From assembly GCF_014639875.1 (NCBI RefSeq), contig NZ_BMGD01000003.1:496001-560000 (forward strand): a stretch of 64,000 nucleotides of DNA. The letters run 5' to 3'. The translations under genes were made by a program, and so were the position numbers. This DNA is from Blastomonas aquatica (GTDB lineage Bacteria > Pseudomonadota > Alphaproteobacteria > Sphingomonadales > Sphingomonadaceae). Positions 44,452 to 54,114 of this stretch are shown in pieces. The number at the start of each line of letters is the position of its first letter. Position 1 is the stretch's first letter. The notes under the pieces were generated by a model. That model saw only the letters and a program-made list of their open reading frames with translations. It had not been told where the DNA came from and made no database searches.

Positions 44452-45981
44452 TCAGCGTCGGTTGGCGCCCAGTTTTGCCCACGCCATATCCGCGAATTCG
44501 CACAGCAACGGCCTGGTATCCCGCGGATCGATGATGTCTTCGACCGCGAAATGTTCCGCGCTGCGAAACGGACTGCGCACCTTGTTGAGGCGATCCCGGA
44601 TGGTCTCGAGATGCGCAGCGGGATCGCTACTGGCCTCTAGTTCCGATTTATATGCGACCTCGACCCCGCCTTCGATCGGCAGCGAGCCCCAGTCGCCGCT
44701 GGGCCAGGCAAAGCGATACTGGAAGCGCTCGGCGTTCGACATGGCAGACCCAGCAATCCCATATGCCCGCCGCACGATCACCGAGGCGAGCGGCACCTGC
44801 GCGCGATAGATCGCGTTCATCGCGTTGACGCCGTAACGGATGGTACCCGCGCGTTCGGCATCGGCACCGATCATGAAGCCGGGGTTGTCGACCATATGGA
44901 TGATCGGCAGGCGGAACTGGTCGGCAAGCTTGACGAAGCGCTCGGCCTTTTCGCTGGTCTTGGCCTCCCACGAGCCGCCCAGAAAGCTGGGATCACTGGC
45001 GAGCACCGCGACCGGCCAGCCATCGAGCCGGGCGAAAGCGGTGATGACTGCGCGGCCCCAACGCCGACCCATCTCGAACACGCTGCCGCTGTCGAACACC
45101 TGCGCCAGTACCCGGCGCATTGCATAAACCTGCGCAGGATTACGCGGCACGGTGTCAAGCAATGCCTCTTCGCGCCGGTCGGTGGGGTCATCGCATCCCG
45201 TGCGTGCGGCAAGCGTGTCGACCGATGAGGGCAGATATGACAGGAAACGCCGCGCAACGGTGAAGGCTTCGGCTTCTGAGGCGACTTCTTCATCGACCAC
45301 ACCGTTGCGGCAGTGGATCTCGGTGCCGCCCAGACCTTCCTTGTCGACCGTCTCGCCGATCGCGGCGGCGACAGCAGGCCCCGCGGCGAACAGTTGTGAC
45401 AGTCCCTTGACCATCACCGAATAATGGCTGGCCACGGTGCGCGCGGCGCCGAGTCCTGCGGTCGGGCCGAGGGCAAGGGCTACAACCGGCACGGTTTCCA
45501 GATTGGTGACGATATGGTCCCAGCCCGGAACCATCGGCACATAGGTATAGCCCATCGTCTCAAGCGTCTTGACAGAGCCACCGCCGCCGGTGCCATCGAT
45601 CATCCGGACCAGCGGAAGCCGCATCTCGTGCGCCATGGCCTCGCACTGGACGAACTTGCGGTGCAGCGCTGCATCGGCTGCACCCCCGCGTACGGTGAAG
45701 TCATCGGCGCTGGCGACGACCGGGCGGCCAGCGATATCACCACGCCCGAAGATGAAGTTGGAGGGGGCGAAGTCTGCAAGGTCGCCATTCGCGTCATAGC
45801 TGCCACGCCCGGCAATCTTGCCAATCTCGCGAAAGCTGCCCGGATCGAGCAGTCCGTCGATCCGCGCGCGGGCATCCATCTTGCCGCGGCCGTGCTGGCG
45901 CGCAACCTTCTCGGCGCCGCCCATGGCTTCGGCCAGCGCGCGGCGCCGGTTGAGCTCGTCGATTTCGTTCTGCCACGTCAT
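44452..45981 (-). CDS. Acyl-CoA carboxylase carboxyltransferase subunit
   Basis: This 509-residue protein is a beta-subunit carboxyltransferase of the propionyl-/acetyl-/methylcrotonyl-CoA carboxylase family, with two crotonase-like halves. The N-terminal half has KMDARARIDGLLDPGSF and IDGTGGGGSV. The C-terminal half has ITAFARLDGWPVAVLAS and DNPGFMIGADAERAGT, the acyl-CoA and biotin sites. It transfers carboxyl from biotin to an acyl-CoA. No biotin carboxylase or carrier gene lies near it, so its partner and substrate are unknown. The ORF ends cleanly at ANRR. Confidence 0.9.
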   Translation of the reverse strand: MTWQNEIDELNRRRALAEAMGGAEKVARQHGRGKMDARARIDGLLDPGSFREIGKIAGRGSYDANGDLADFAPSNFIFGRGDIAGRPVVASADDFTVRGGAADAALHRKFVQCEAMAHEMRLPLVRMIDGTGGGGSVKTLETMGYTYVPMVPGWDHIVTNLETVPVVALALGPTAGLGAARTVASHYSVMVKGLSQLFAAGPAVAAAIGETVDKEGLGGTEIHCRNGVVDEEVASEAEAFTVARRFLSYLPSSVDTLAARTGCDDPTDRREEALLDTVPRNPAQVYAMRRVLAQVFDSGSVFEMGRRWGRAVITAFARLDGWPVAVLASDPSFLGGSWEAKTSEKAERFVKLADQFRLPIIHMVDNPGFMIGADAERAGTIRYGVNAMNAIYRAQVPLASVIVRRAYGIAGSAMSNAERFQYRFAWPSGDWGSLPIEGGVEVAYKSELEASSDPAAHLETIRDRLNKVRSPFRSAEHFAVEDIIDPRDTRPLLCEFADMAWAKLGANRR

Positions 45982-46029
45982 GCCAGAACGCTAGCGTGCC
46001 GTCTTCACCGGGTCACGCGGGAAAAAGCG

Positions 46030-46605
46030 TTAGCCCTTGTTGCGCTTGGCGATTGACTGGACCGCACCCAGCGTCAGCTTGACATGGTCGCGATAGTCCA
46101 TGTCGTTGTGGACGAAGGTCACGCGGCCGTTGGGCGCAACCACCATGCTGGTGCGTCCGGTCATGTTGGCGCGACCCGACAGGCCAACGCCGTAGGCCTG
46201 GATCATCTGCGGGGTTGCCTGCGCAACGGCAAACTTGCTCTGGCACGCTTCGGTCGAGAACTTCTTGAGCTCATCGATACCATCGGCGGACAAGCCGATC
46301 ACGGTCGCGCCGGCCTTTTTGAAGTCATCCATTCGCGTAGCAAATTCATGCGCTTCAGCGGTGCAGCCGCTGGTGAACGCCTTGGGGAAGAAATACAGCA
46401 CCACCGGGCCCTTCTTGAGCTCGCTCGCAAGGTCGAGCTTATAGGCCTTGCCCGCCTTCGCGCCGGTCGTGGTGAAAAGCGGGGCCTTGCTGCCGATCGC
46501 GATCTTGCCTGCATCTGCGGCGTGCGCGGGGGCATCGGCCAGCATCGCAGCTGTGCCAGCGGTCAGTGCGACGGCGGCGAGGGAGAGAGCAAAGGAAGCG
46601 CGCAT
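46030..46605 (-). CDS. Exported peroxiredoxin (AhpC/TSA family, Bcp-like)
   Basis: This 191-residue protein has a signal peptide (MRASFALSLAAVALTAGTAA then MLADAPAHAA) and a thioredoxin-fold peroxiredoxin domain. The peroxidatic Cys is in FFPKAFTSGCTAEA, and a second Cys follows in STEACQSK, possibly the resolving residue. It would reduce peroxides in the periplasm. The downstream gene of the window, exported MsrA at 22 kb, has a related repair role but is not linked. AGGGG precedes the ATG at 46605; longer frames have no signal peptide. Confidence 0.9.
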   Translation of the reverse strand: MRASFALSLAAVALTAGTAAMLADAPAHAADAGKIAIGSKAPLFTTTGAKAGKAYKLDLASELKKGPVVLYFFPKAFTSGCTAEAHEFATRMDDFKKAGATVIGLSADGIDELKKFSTEACQSKFAVAQATPQMIQAYGVGLSGRANMTGRTSMVVAPNGRVTFVHNDMDYRDHVKLTLGAVQSIAKRNKG

Positions 46606-46732
46606 GATGGATGACCCCTGATGTGATGGTATCTGCAAAATTGGTGACGCGCAGGCCGAATTCCAGTGCGTGAGCCGAGCTTGCGGTATTTTTTGTCGAT
46701 CTGGCCGACCTGCCCAGCCTTGCGGACAGATA

Positions 46733-46763
46733 CAAAAAACCCTCCCCCGGTCAGAGGGGAGGG
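46733..46763 (-). terminator. Intrinsic terminator of the 99-residue beta-repeat gene
   Basis: On the minus strand CCCTCCCC pairs with GGGGAGGG around an 8-base loop, followed by T6. It lies about 20 bases after the stop of the gene at 46783-47082, a textbook rho-independent terminator. Confidence 0.9.
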
Positions 46764-46782
46764 TATCGTGGTCTCGCGAGGC

Positions 46783-47082
46783 TTACGCCTTGCGCGTGCC
46801 GCTCATAGCCATCGTGCCGAAAGCGCCTGCCTTGATCTGGCCGGTGATGGTGTCGCCATCGACCGTTGCGGTACCTTCCAGCTTCATCGGCATGGGCACT
46901 TTCATGTCCATGGTCCAAGTGAGGGTGTCGCCATCGACCTTGCCGTCGTTGATGTCGAGCGCGCCCATCTGGCCGGCGTTCGAACCGGTCCAGGTGTCGC
47001 CATCGACATTGACGGTCAGGACCGACTTCTGATCGCCCATTGGCGATTTGGTGACGCAATCATATTGTCCTGCAACTGACAT
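46783..47082 (-). CDS. Small beta-repeat protein, unknown function
   Basis: This 99-residue cytoplasmic protein has no signal peptide. It repeats a VDGDTxTG motif three times (NVDGDTWTG, KVDGDTLTW, TVDGDTITG), spaced as consecutive beta hairpins, which suggests a small beta-barrel or lipocalin-like sheet. It starts MSVAGQYDCV. It is a single unit: a terminator lies downstream and the M16 peptidase gene is only 39 bases upstream on the same strand, so the two may be co-transcribed. I recognise no named family. Confidence 0.7.
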   Translation of the reverse strand: MSVAGQYDCVTKSPMGDQKSVLTVNVDGDTWTGSNAGQMGALDINDGKVDGDTLTWTMDMKVPMPMKLEGTATVDGDTITGQIKAGAFGTMAMSGTRKA

Positions 47083-47121
47083 AATAGTTCCTCTCTTCAG
47101 GTGGTTGAACCGGGTATCGGC

Positions 47122-50028
47122 TTATTTGTCTCCGGCTGCCGGGGCAGCGCGGCGAACTTCGATCGGCATGTTCAATGCCTTGAGCTGGTCCTCGATCTTG
47201 GCGGCATCGCCGACGATCAGCCAGGTCATCGTCTTGGGGTTGAGCGCTTCGCGCATCGCCCCGTTGAGCTTGTCCGCATCCATCTCGCGATACTGCGCCG
47301 CCAGGCTTTCGGCGTAGTTGGTCGGCCGGCCGTACAGCGCGTCAGACTGCATCTGCGAGAGCACTGAGGCCGAGCGTTCATAGGTTCCGGCGAGCTCGAG
47401 ACTGTTGCCCTTCACGGTGCGATCCAGCTCTTGCGGGGTCACGCCCTTGTCACCGATGAAGCCGTTCATCTGCTCGATGATCGCGGCGACCGACGGTCCG
47501 GTCTGGTTGGTCTGCACCGGCGCGAAGATCAGGAACGGCACATCGTTCTTGGGGCGCTGGATCAGCGAGCGCGAGCCATAGGACCAGCCCTTGGTTTCGC
47601 GCAGGTCCATGTTGATGCGTGAAAGGAAATCGCCGCCCAGAATGTCGTTGGCGGTTTCCAGCGCGAGCAGGTTGTCGGTGCCCTTGGCGTTGAGCACCTG
47701 GCCCGCCAGGATCAGCGACTGCGGCGAATTGGGCCGATCGACCAGGATGATGCGGCCCTGGCCTTCAGGGACGGCCGCGCTGAAATCCTTCTGCAGCAAC
47801 GCCATGCGGTTCGAGGGCCATTTACCGAAGCGCGCCTCGAGCATTGGCAGCATGTCCTGCAGTGTCGTGTCGCCGACGACGAAGATCGATGCACGCTCGG
47901 GCCGCATCCACTGGCTGTGATAGGCTGCCAGCTGGTCGCGGGTCAGCTTCGACACGACCGCAGGATCGCCGGTGCCGGTCAGCGGCACGCCATAAGGGTG
48001 GCTTTCGCCATAGAGCAGCGGCGGCAGGTTGCGCAGCGCTATTCCCTGAGGCTGGGTGTTTTCCGCCTCGATCCGGGTGAGCTGCTGCACCCGGACGCGC
48101 TCGAGCTCCTTGGCATCGAACGCAGGGTTGCGGATCACGTCTGCGAGCAGATCAAGCGAAGCGCCGAGGTTGGGCTTCATCGCGCTCATCGAGACAATGG
48201 TGCGATCAAGGTCCGACGAGGCGTTGATGTTGGTCCCCAGCCGCTCCTGCGCTTCTGCGAGCTGCACCGAATTGAGCGTGCGGGTGCCTTCCCGCAGCAG
48301 CGCGATCATCAGGCTGTTGGTCCCAAGCGCCTCCTTGGGATCGCTGGCATAGCCTGCATCGAAGCTGACCGCGACGCGCACCACGGGGACCGCGGTCCGG
48401 CGGGCAAAGCGCACCTCGACACCGTTGGATAGCGTGGCTTGTTCGACATCGGGGAAGTCCAGATCAGGCACCGCGCCAGCTTCGGGAAAGGTCGAGCGAT
48501 CGACGGCTGCGAGCGGGCCCTTGCTGGCAACACCTGCAGTCATCGCCTCGCTGGCCATGGCCGAATAGAATGCCGGAGCTGCCAGCACGCCGGTACGCGT
48601 CGCAGGGCCGTCACCCGTTGCCGTACCTGCGCCGGAGACAGCTTCGTCATAGGCATCGCGTTCGCCAGGCAGCACATGCAGCCTGGCGACGGGACGTGTC
48701 AGCCACTTGCCCATCGCTGCAGTCACCTTTTCGGGCGTCATCGATGCGAGCCTGTCGAGCTGGGTCTTGTAGAACGCCGGATCATCCGAATAGAGCGCAC
48801 CCTCGGCGAGCGTCACGGCCTTGCCGGAGAATCCGCCAACCTGTTCCAATCCGGTGATCCGGCCTGCAGCCTCGCGGGTCGCGACCCGCTGGACCTCATC
48901 CGCAGTTGGACCCTTTGCGATGAAATCGGCCAGGATGGCATCGAAGCGCTGCGACACGGCATCGACATCGGCGCCCGGCTTTACGTCGACATAGGCTTCG
49001 AAGATGCTGCCATGCACGAACGGCAGGGCAGACGCGGTGACCGCCACTGCGGTCTGCTCATCGCGGACCAGGATATTGTCGAGCCGCGAGCTGGCAAGGC
49101 CGCCCAGCACGGTGGCGGCCACATCGAGAGCGGCGTAATCGGGATCGTTGAGCCCGGGCACTGTCCAGAAGCGATAGAGCCGCGCGGTGGGGACCTTGTC
49201 CTTCATCTCGGCGATTTTTTCGGCATCGAGTGTCGGCAGTGGCGGGTTCAGCTTGGCGACCTCGGGTCCCTTTGCGATATCCCCGAAGTACTTCTCGACC
49301 AGCGGCCGGGCTTCCTTGGCGTCGATATCGCCCGCCAGCACCAGGATGGCGTTGTTGGGGCCGTAATGATCGGTGAACCACTTTTTCATGTCGTCGAGCG
49401 AGGCGGCCTGAAGGTCGGCCATCGATCCGATCGTCGAGTGACCATAAGGATGCTCGGGCGGGGTCAGCATCTCGATCTGCTTGTACTCGACCAGACCATA
49501 AGGCTGGTTGTCCCCTTGGCGCTTCTCGTTCTGCACCACGCCGATCTGGTTGGTCAGCTTTTCCTGGGTGATGCCGTTGAGCAGATGGCCCATGCGGTCG
49601 CTTTCAAGGAACAGCGCGCCTTCCAGACCCGCCTTGGGCACGGTCTGGAAATAGTTGGTGCGGTCAAACCAGGTGGTGCCGTTGAAATCGGTCGCGCCCA
49701 GTCTTTTCAGATACTCGAAATAGTCGCCTTCCGCGTTTTCCGATCCATTGAACATGATATGTTCGAACAGATGGGCATAGCCGGTCTTGCCCTCTGGCTC
49801 GTGCTTGGATCCCACATCATACCAGATCGATACCGCGACGATCGGTGCCTTACGGTCCTCATGAACGATGACGGTCAGCCCGTTGGGAAGCGTGAACTGC
49901 TGGTAGGGAATGTTGATGGTCTTGACGAGTTCGGCAACCGGCGCGGCGTCCTGCGCATAAGCAGGCGCAAGGGCCACGGTCATCGCCAATGAAGAGACGG
50001 CAAGAAACGAGCGGAAGGGCTTGAACAT
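47122..50028 (-). CDS. Exported M16 zinc peptidase with tandem domains
   Basis: This 968-residue protein has a signal peptide (MFKPFRSFLAVSSLAMTVAL then APAYAQ) and two pitrilysin-type units, each an M16 peptidase domain plus a peptidase-like domain. The zinc site is in the first unit as HLFEHIMFNG (HxxEH); the second unit lacks it, as usual for the single-chain enzymes that close as a clamshell. It should degrade peptides in the periplasm. The ATG at 50028 is chosen for the signal peptide; a longer frame to 50154 is not conserved. A gap of 133 bases separates it from the acylase gene. Confidence 0.95.
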   Translation of the reverse strand: MFKPFRSFLAVSSLAMTVALAPAYAQDAAPVAELVKTINIPYQQFTLPNGLTVIVHEDRKAPIVAVSIWYDVGSKHEPEGKTGYAHLFEHIMFNGSENAEGDYFEYLKRLGATDFNGTTWFDRTNYFQTVPKAGLEGALFLESDRMGHLLNGITQEKLTNQIGVVQNEKRQGDNQPYGLVEYKQIEMLTPPEHPYGHSTIGSMADLQAASLDDMKKWFTDHYGPNNAILVLAGDIDAKEARPLVEKYFGDIAKGPEVAKLNPPLPTLDAEKIAEMKDKVPTARLYRFWTVPGLNDPDYAALDVAATVLGGLASSRLDNILVRDEQTAVAVTASALPFVHGSIFEAYVDVKPGADVDAVSQRFDAILADFIAKGPTADEVQRVATREAAGRITGLEQVGGFSGKAVTLAEGALYSDDPAFYKTQLDRLASMTPEKVTAAMGKWLTRPVARLHVLPGERDAYDEAVSGAGTATGDGPATRTGVLAAPAFYSAMASEAMTAGVASKGPLAAVDRSTFPEAGAVPDLDFPDVEQATLSNGVEVRFARRTAVPVVRVAVSFDAGYASDPKEALGTNSLMIALLREGTRTLNSVQLAEAQERLGTNINASSDLDRTIVSMSAMKPNLGASLDLLADVIRNPAFDAKELERVRVQQLTRIEAENTQPQGIALRNLPPLLYGESHPYGVPLTGTGDPAVVSKLTRDQLAAYHSQWMRPERASIFVVGDTTLQDMLPMLEARFGKWPSNRMALLQKDFSAAVPEGQGRIILVDRPNSPQSLILAGQVLNAKGTDNLLALETANDILGGDFLSRINMDLRETKGWSYGSRSLIQRPKNDVPFLIFAPVQTNQTGPSVAAIIEQMNGFIGDKGVTPQELDRTVKGNSLELAGTYERSASVLSQMQSDALYGRPTNYAESLAAQYREMDADKLNGAMREALNPKTMTWLIVGDAAKIEDQLKALNMPIEVRRAAPAAGDK

Positions 50029-50161
50029 GAAGAAGAGCCTCTCTTGGGAGCATGTCTGTGCTTGTAGTCTTGATCGTGCGAACACATCCGCCGGCAGCGA
50101 GCCCTGCTCACACGTTGTGATGTGAAACCATAATGGCTGCGGGTCCTGATTCAAGCGTCAA

Positions 50162-52309
50162 TCAGGGGCGATAGCGGCGTTTGGCGTGCGGCATCAGCTG
50201 TTCACGGGTGAAATAGACGGGCTTGGTCTTGTGTTCGACAAACAGTCTGGCCTGGTCTGCATAATGCGGGTTGTCGGGTCGGGTTGTGGCCGCACCAAAA
50301 GGCTGGATCGAGCGCGACGACACCGCGCCATCGGCGGTCCATTCGACGAACTGGATAAAGCTGTCGCCATGGCGTACCGCAAACCGGCCATCCTTCTCGT
50401 CGACATCCCACAACGTCGCCGCGCGCAGCGTGTCCGATCCGCCATCCATCGGCAGATCGACATCGCCCTGCCGAAGCCGCAGCACTGTGCCCAGCCTGGG
50501 GTCGAGCGAACCAAAATGCTTGGACAGATGCGCGATCGCTCCCGTCAATTCTTCGCGTGCATCGGGAAGAGGCAGGCGGCGATAGCTCTGCCGCATCGCG
50601 GGACGCATCAGCATCAGCGCAAGGGCATCGCCCTTGCCCTTGCCATCGAGTTGCCAGTCCCAAGCGCGCAGCAGCGCCTGCGCCTCGCTCACCTTCTCGT
50701 CGCCATCGGGCTTCACCGCGAGCAATTGAGCCATCCATTGGGTCGCATAGTCGGACTTGTCATAGCCGACATCGTACTTGATCCGCTCCAGCGTCGCGGC
50801 ATCGATCTGTCCCGCCGCTTCGAACAGCTTGATCGCCTGCCGCGCGCGGTTGGTCATGTCGGTTTCGATCCCCATCAGCGGCGAGAAGCTGGCAGAATCG
50901 AGTTCATCGCCCGGTCCCGCCGCGACATAGGGCGTGTTGTTGGCGTTCATGATGTAGCCCGATGCCGGATTGACCAGCAACGGCACCTTGTCCCAAGGCA
51001 GGTGCGCCTTCCAGATCAGGTCGCCGCGGTCGCCGGGCAGCACCCCGCGCCAATTGGCTCCCGGTTTGCGATCCGGGAACAGCGCGTTGTACGACATCGC
51101 GATGTTACCAGCGGCATCGGCGTAGATGAAGTTGGTCGCCGGCACCCCCTGGATCGCCATCGCCGCCTTCCACTCGTTGAAGTTCCGCGCCTTGTTGATC
51201 CGGAAATACTGCTCGAGCATTTTTAGGTCGTCGATACCGGCATAGCGGATGGCGAACGCGCCTTTGGCGTTCATGATCACCGGACCATGTGCCGAGCGAT
51301 AGATGGTCTGTGGGTAGGGCAGGGTGAATGGCCCCATCCTGACCTTGAGCCAGATTTGCTTCGCCTCGAGATCGCGCCACTCGCCATCGAGCCGATACTG
51401 CGTCCTGTCCTCGTTGAGCACGAGTTTATAGACATCGATCAGGTCGGGGCGGTTGACGGTGTTGGTCCAGCCCAGCGTCTTGTTGTGGCCTAGGAACGGA
51501 TAGGGCGATCCTGGGAAGGTGGCGCCGGCAAAATCCCAGCCATCTTCCGAATGCACGACGAGCTCGTACCACGCGACACCGCCGCGCCAGGGCTGGTGTG
51601 AGTTCGACACCAGCCGGGTGACGTTGTCGGTCGAGCGGGTAGGGGCCACCGCAAAGGCGTTCGACCCGTTCATGTCGGGCTCGGGTCCGATCGGGGTGAC
51701 CCGCGCGGTTTCCCTGCCGGTCAGCCTCGGGCCGCCCTCGATCGGCAGGTCCTTGCCTTCGACCAGCGCACCGAGCACCGAATCGAGCCCGAAGAAGAAC
51801 GGCGAGCGCAGCGCAAAGCCTGCGGCGATATCCTGCCCGTTGAGCGGGAACAGCCCGCTCAGGCGAACCTCATCGGGGTGTTTGTCAGCATAATGATTGA
51901 GCCCTGCGGCATAGGCATCGAGCAACGCGCGAACATCCGCGGGGAGTGCGCCGTACTTGCGGTCAACCGTGCCGCGGATGTCGAGCAAATGTGCGGCGAA
52001 ATCGATCTTCGCTCCGTCCTGCCCGGACAGCGCACCCATCCGCGCGCGGGTCATCGCCGCGACCTCCTGCAGCGTGCTGAAGTCATCCTCGGCATGTGCA
52101 TAGGCGATGCCGTAGGAAACGTCGGGATCGGTCTTGCCGAAGATATGCGGCACACCGAAATCATCGCGGACGATCTCGACGTCATAGGCTCGCGCAGACG
52201 GGGCCTTGACCTCTTCGGCCACCAGCGGTTCCCAGATGGCAAGGGCGATAGCTGCAATAAGGATCAGGACGACGAGTCCAATAACGAGACGTTTGACGAT
52301 ACGAAGCAT
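50162..52309 (-). CDS. Penicillin acylase-family N-terminal nucleophile hydrolase
   Basis: This 715-residue protein has an N-terminal transmembrane or signal-anchor segment (MLRIVKRLVIGLVVLILIAA then IALAIW) and the penicillin/AHL acylase fold. Autocatalytic cleavage should expose Ser in GSNAFAVA as the nucleophile of the beta chain, with a preceding spacer around PIGPEPDMN. Alpha-chain features such as DDFGVPHIFGKT and YGIAYAHAEDDF are standard. Members hydrolyse acyl amides, including penicillins, aculeacin and homoserine lactones; the substrate cannot be told. AAGGTG precedes the ATG at 52309. Confidence 0.92.
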   Translation of the reverse strand: MLRIVKRLVIGLVVLILIAAIALAIWEPLVAEEVKAPSARAYDVEIVRDDFGVPHIFGKTDPDVSYGIAYAHAEDDFSTLQEVAAMTRARMGALSGQDGAKIDFAAHLLDIRGTVDRKYGALPADVRALLDAYAAGLNHYADKHPDEVRLSGLFPLNGQDIAAGFALRSPFFFGLDSVLGALVEGKDLPIEGGPRLTGRETARVTPIGPEPDMNGSNAFAVAPTRSTDNVTRLVSNSHQPWRGGVAWYELVVHSEDGWDFAGATFPGSPYPFLGHNKTLGWTNTVNRPDLIDVYKLVLNEDRTQYRLDGEWRDLEAKQIWLKVRMGPFTLPYPQTIYRSAHGPVIMNAKGAFAIRYAGIDDLKMLEQYFRINKARNFNEWKAAMAIQGVPATNFIYADAAGNIAMSYNALFPDRKPGANWRGVLPGDRGDLIWKAHLPWDKVPLLVNPASGYIMNANNTPYVAAGPGDELDSASFSPLMGIETDMTNRARQAIKLFEAAGQIDAATLERIKYDVGYDKSDYATQWMAQLLAVKPDGDEKVSEAQALLRAWDWQLDGKGKGDALALMLMRPAMRQSYRRLPLPDAREELTGAIAHLSKHFGSLDPRLGTVLRLRQGDVDLPMDGGSDTLRAATLWDVDEKDGRFAVRHGDSFIQFVEWTADGAVSSRSIQPFGAATTRPDNPHYADQARLFVEHKTKPVYFTREQLMPHAKRRYRP

Positions 52310-52372
52310 GCCGCGCACCTTATCAGCAGAACACGCGGCGTCTACTGACAATGCTGTAGGTAGTGCGCGGCA

Positions 52373-53953
52373 TTACTCCACGCTGCCGACAGGTTTGGGC
52401 CCCAGTCGCGCTTTGCCGCCGAGCGGCGCGAAACGCTCGGGCACCACCCGCGCCACCTTGTTGAAGGCTGCGGCCAATTCGGGGCTTTTGGCAAGAAGCA
52501 GATGGGGTTGCGGATCGGTCCACGCTGGCGGCGTGTCTTCCATATAGCGAGGCTGCAGTACAGAAATGGCACCTGCCCGGTGCGTATCATCGGCCAGAGC
52601 CTCGAGTGCCCAGGCGATAGCCAGATCATCACGACCGGAGCACATGGCAAAGCCGATCGCACGCGTCGGTGCCTCGGTGCGCATGCTCTCTAGCGTCGTT
52701 AGCACGGCTGCCGCCTCGGTGGATCGTCCGAGAGCCTGCAACGAGCACGCGCGCTGGCCTGCGATGATCGCGCGGGCATAAGTCGACCCCTGTTTTTCAG
52801 CGATGGGTTGCGCGCGTTCATAGGATTTCAGCGCATCTTCATGGCGCTCCTCGCCAGCAAGCGAAGCGGCGTGGTTGATCGCGAAATTGACAATCCACGA
52901 ATGCTCGTTGGGGTCGAGCGAGGCAAGTTTGTCGAGCGCTGCAAGGCCCTCCTCGGCACGGCCGCTGGCCCGCAGCGCAATTGCCATGGAATTGATTGCC
53001 CAGGCAATCTGCTCGTCAAGGCCGTTGTAATCCATGCCCGGCTCGCGAAACGCCTTTGTTGCATCGATCAGCGGTTCGAGTTCCCCCGATTGCAGCATCG
53101 AATAGATCGCCGCAGCAAAACGCTGGGTCATATTGGGCTGTGCCTTGAACCGGGTCGCGGTAATCTGCCGGTCCAGCGTAAGCAACGCAGCCAGATTGTC
53201 TCCCGCCCGTGTTTCCAGATAGGGCCACAGGGGGGCATAGCGTCTTTGTGCCAGCATCGCGGCATAGGCGTTGGAGTTGGTCACCAGATCGGCAAGGTCA
53301 TTGTCCTTGTCGGATAGCAGGCCGGCGTCCGCCTTTGCCTTCAACAGGTTGATCCCTGTTCCGCCGATCACATCGGGATCAAGCTGCCGGAAAGACCGCG
53401 CCGAATAGATCGACGACCAAAAGGCCAGCAGAAGATCGGTCCGTTGCGCCTTGAATGCGCTTCGGCTGATTTCAAAGATGACATCCTGCGGGAGCTTGGT
53501 CAGCGCCTCGCCGCCATCTGTTGTCGCAACAACATCGATCCGTGCAACTGCCTTTTCGGGCCGGGTGAGAAAAGAATGCAGCGAAAGCGCGACCCGGTCG
53601 AACCGCTCCTGCCGACCAAGCGTTGCCTCGGTCCGCTCGATGGTGGACGATGCGTCTTCGTACCGCTTCTCGTCGATCGCGCACCACAGTTCCGCGTTGG
53701 CTGCCGCAAAGGTCTCGTCGGGTGCAGGAGCAGGCGCGCGTCGCAGGACTTCTGCGGTCAGCGGAACAAGCTCGTCGCAAAGCCGCGGTTTATCCCGTTC
53801 TTCGGCTTCGGCCAGCGCTGCTGCCAATGTTGCATCGTCAAGCTTTGCGGCATCGACCGGTGCTGCATTGAGGGGAATGCCAGTAATGAAGGCCGACATT
53901 GCAGTAATCCACACCAGGTACCTTGTTCGGAACTGCCCGGTCGTCAGATTCAT
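52373..53953 (-). CDS. Exported helical-repeat protein, unknown function
   Basis: This 526-residue protein has a signal peptide (YLVWITAMSAFITGIPLNAA before PVDA) and a mature part rich in Ala and Leu. The C-terminal half has TPR-like pairs, for example ASGRAEEGLAALDKLASLDP and ERHEDALKSYERAQPIAEKQ. It probably forms a periplasmic scaffold. Four Cys residues (in LCDEL, ELWCAI, QRACSL and AMCSG) could form disulfides. It lies 63 bases upstream of the acylase gene on the same strand, so the two may work together. I recognise no specific family. Confidence 0.75.
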   Translation of the reverse strand: MNLTTGQFRTRYLVWITAMSAFITGIPLNAAPVDAAKLDDATLAAALAEAEERDKPRLCDELVPLTAEVLRRAPAPAPDETFAAANAELWCAIDEKRYEDASSTIERTEATLGRQERFDRVALSLHSFLTRPEKAVARIDVVATTDGGEALTKLPQDVIFEISRSAFKAQRTDLLLAFWSSIYSARSFRQLDPDVIGGTGINLLKAKADAGLLSDKDNDLADLVTNSNAYAAMLAQRRYAPLWPYLETRAGDNLAALLTLDRQITATRFKAQPNMTQRFAAAIYSMLQSGELEPLIDATKAFREPGMDYNGLDEQIAWAINSMAIALRASGRAEEGLAALDKLASLDPNEHSWIVNFAINHAASLAGEERHEDALKSYERAQPIAEKQGSTYARAIIAGQRACSLQALGRSTEAAAVLTTLESMRTEAPTRAIGFAMCSGRDDLAIAWALEALADDTHRAGAISVLQPRYMEDTPPAWTDPQPHLLLAKSPELAAAFNKVARVVPERFAPLGGKARLGPKPVGSVE

Positions 53954-54114
53954 CGCAATATCCCCCAGCGTTTGTGCAAAAAATGGACGGATGCAGGGAG
54001 TTCGTCAATCGGGTCTTAAAGGATTGGATGAATTGGCAGCAAACGCCGAGCCGTGGTCGATCAGTTGCGGATAGCAGGAATGTTCGGGCCGTGATGCCTC
54101 GCAGCCAACCGGCG

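Noticed and set aside
48439-49992. A 517-codon plus-strand frame opposite the M16 peptidase
   Set aside because: Antisense to a gene with intact zinc site and signal peptide; no independent support.
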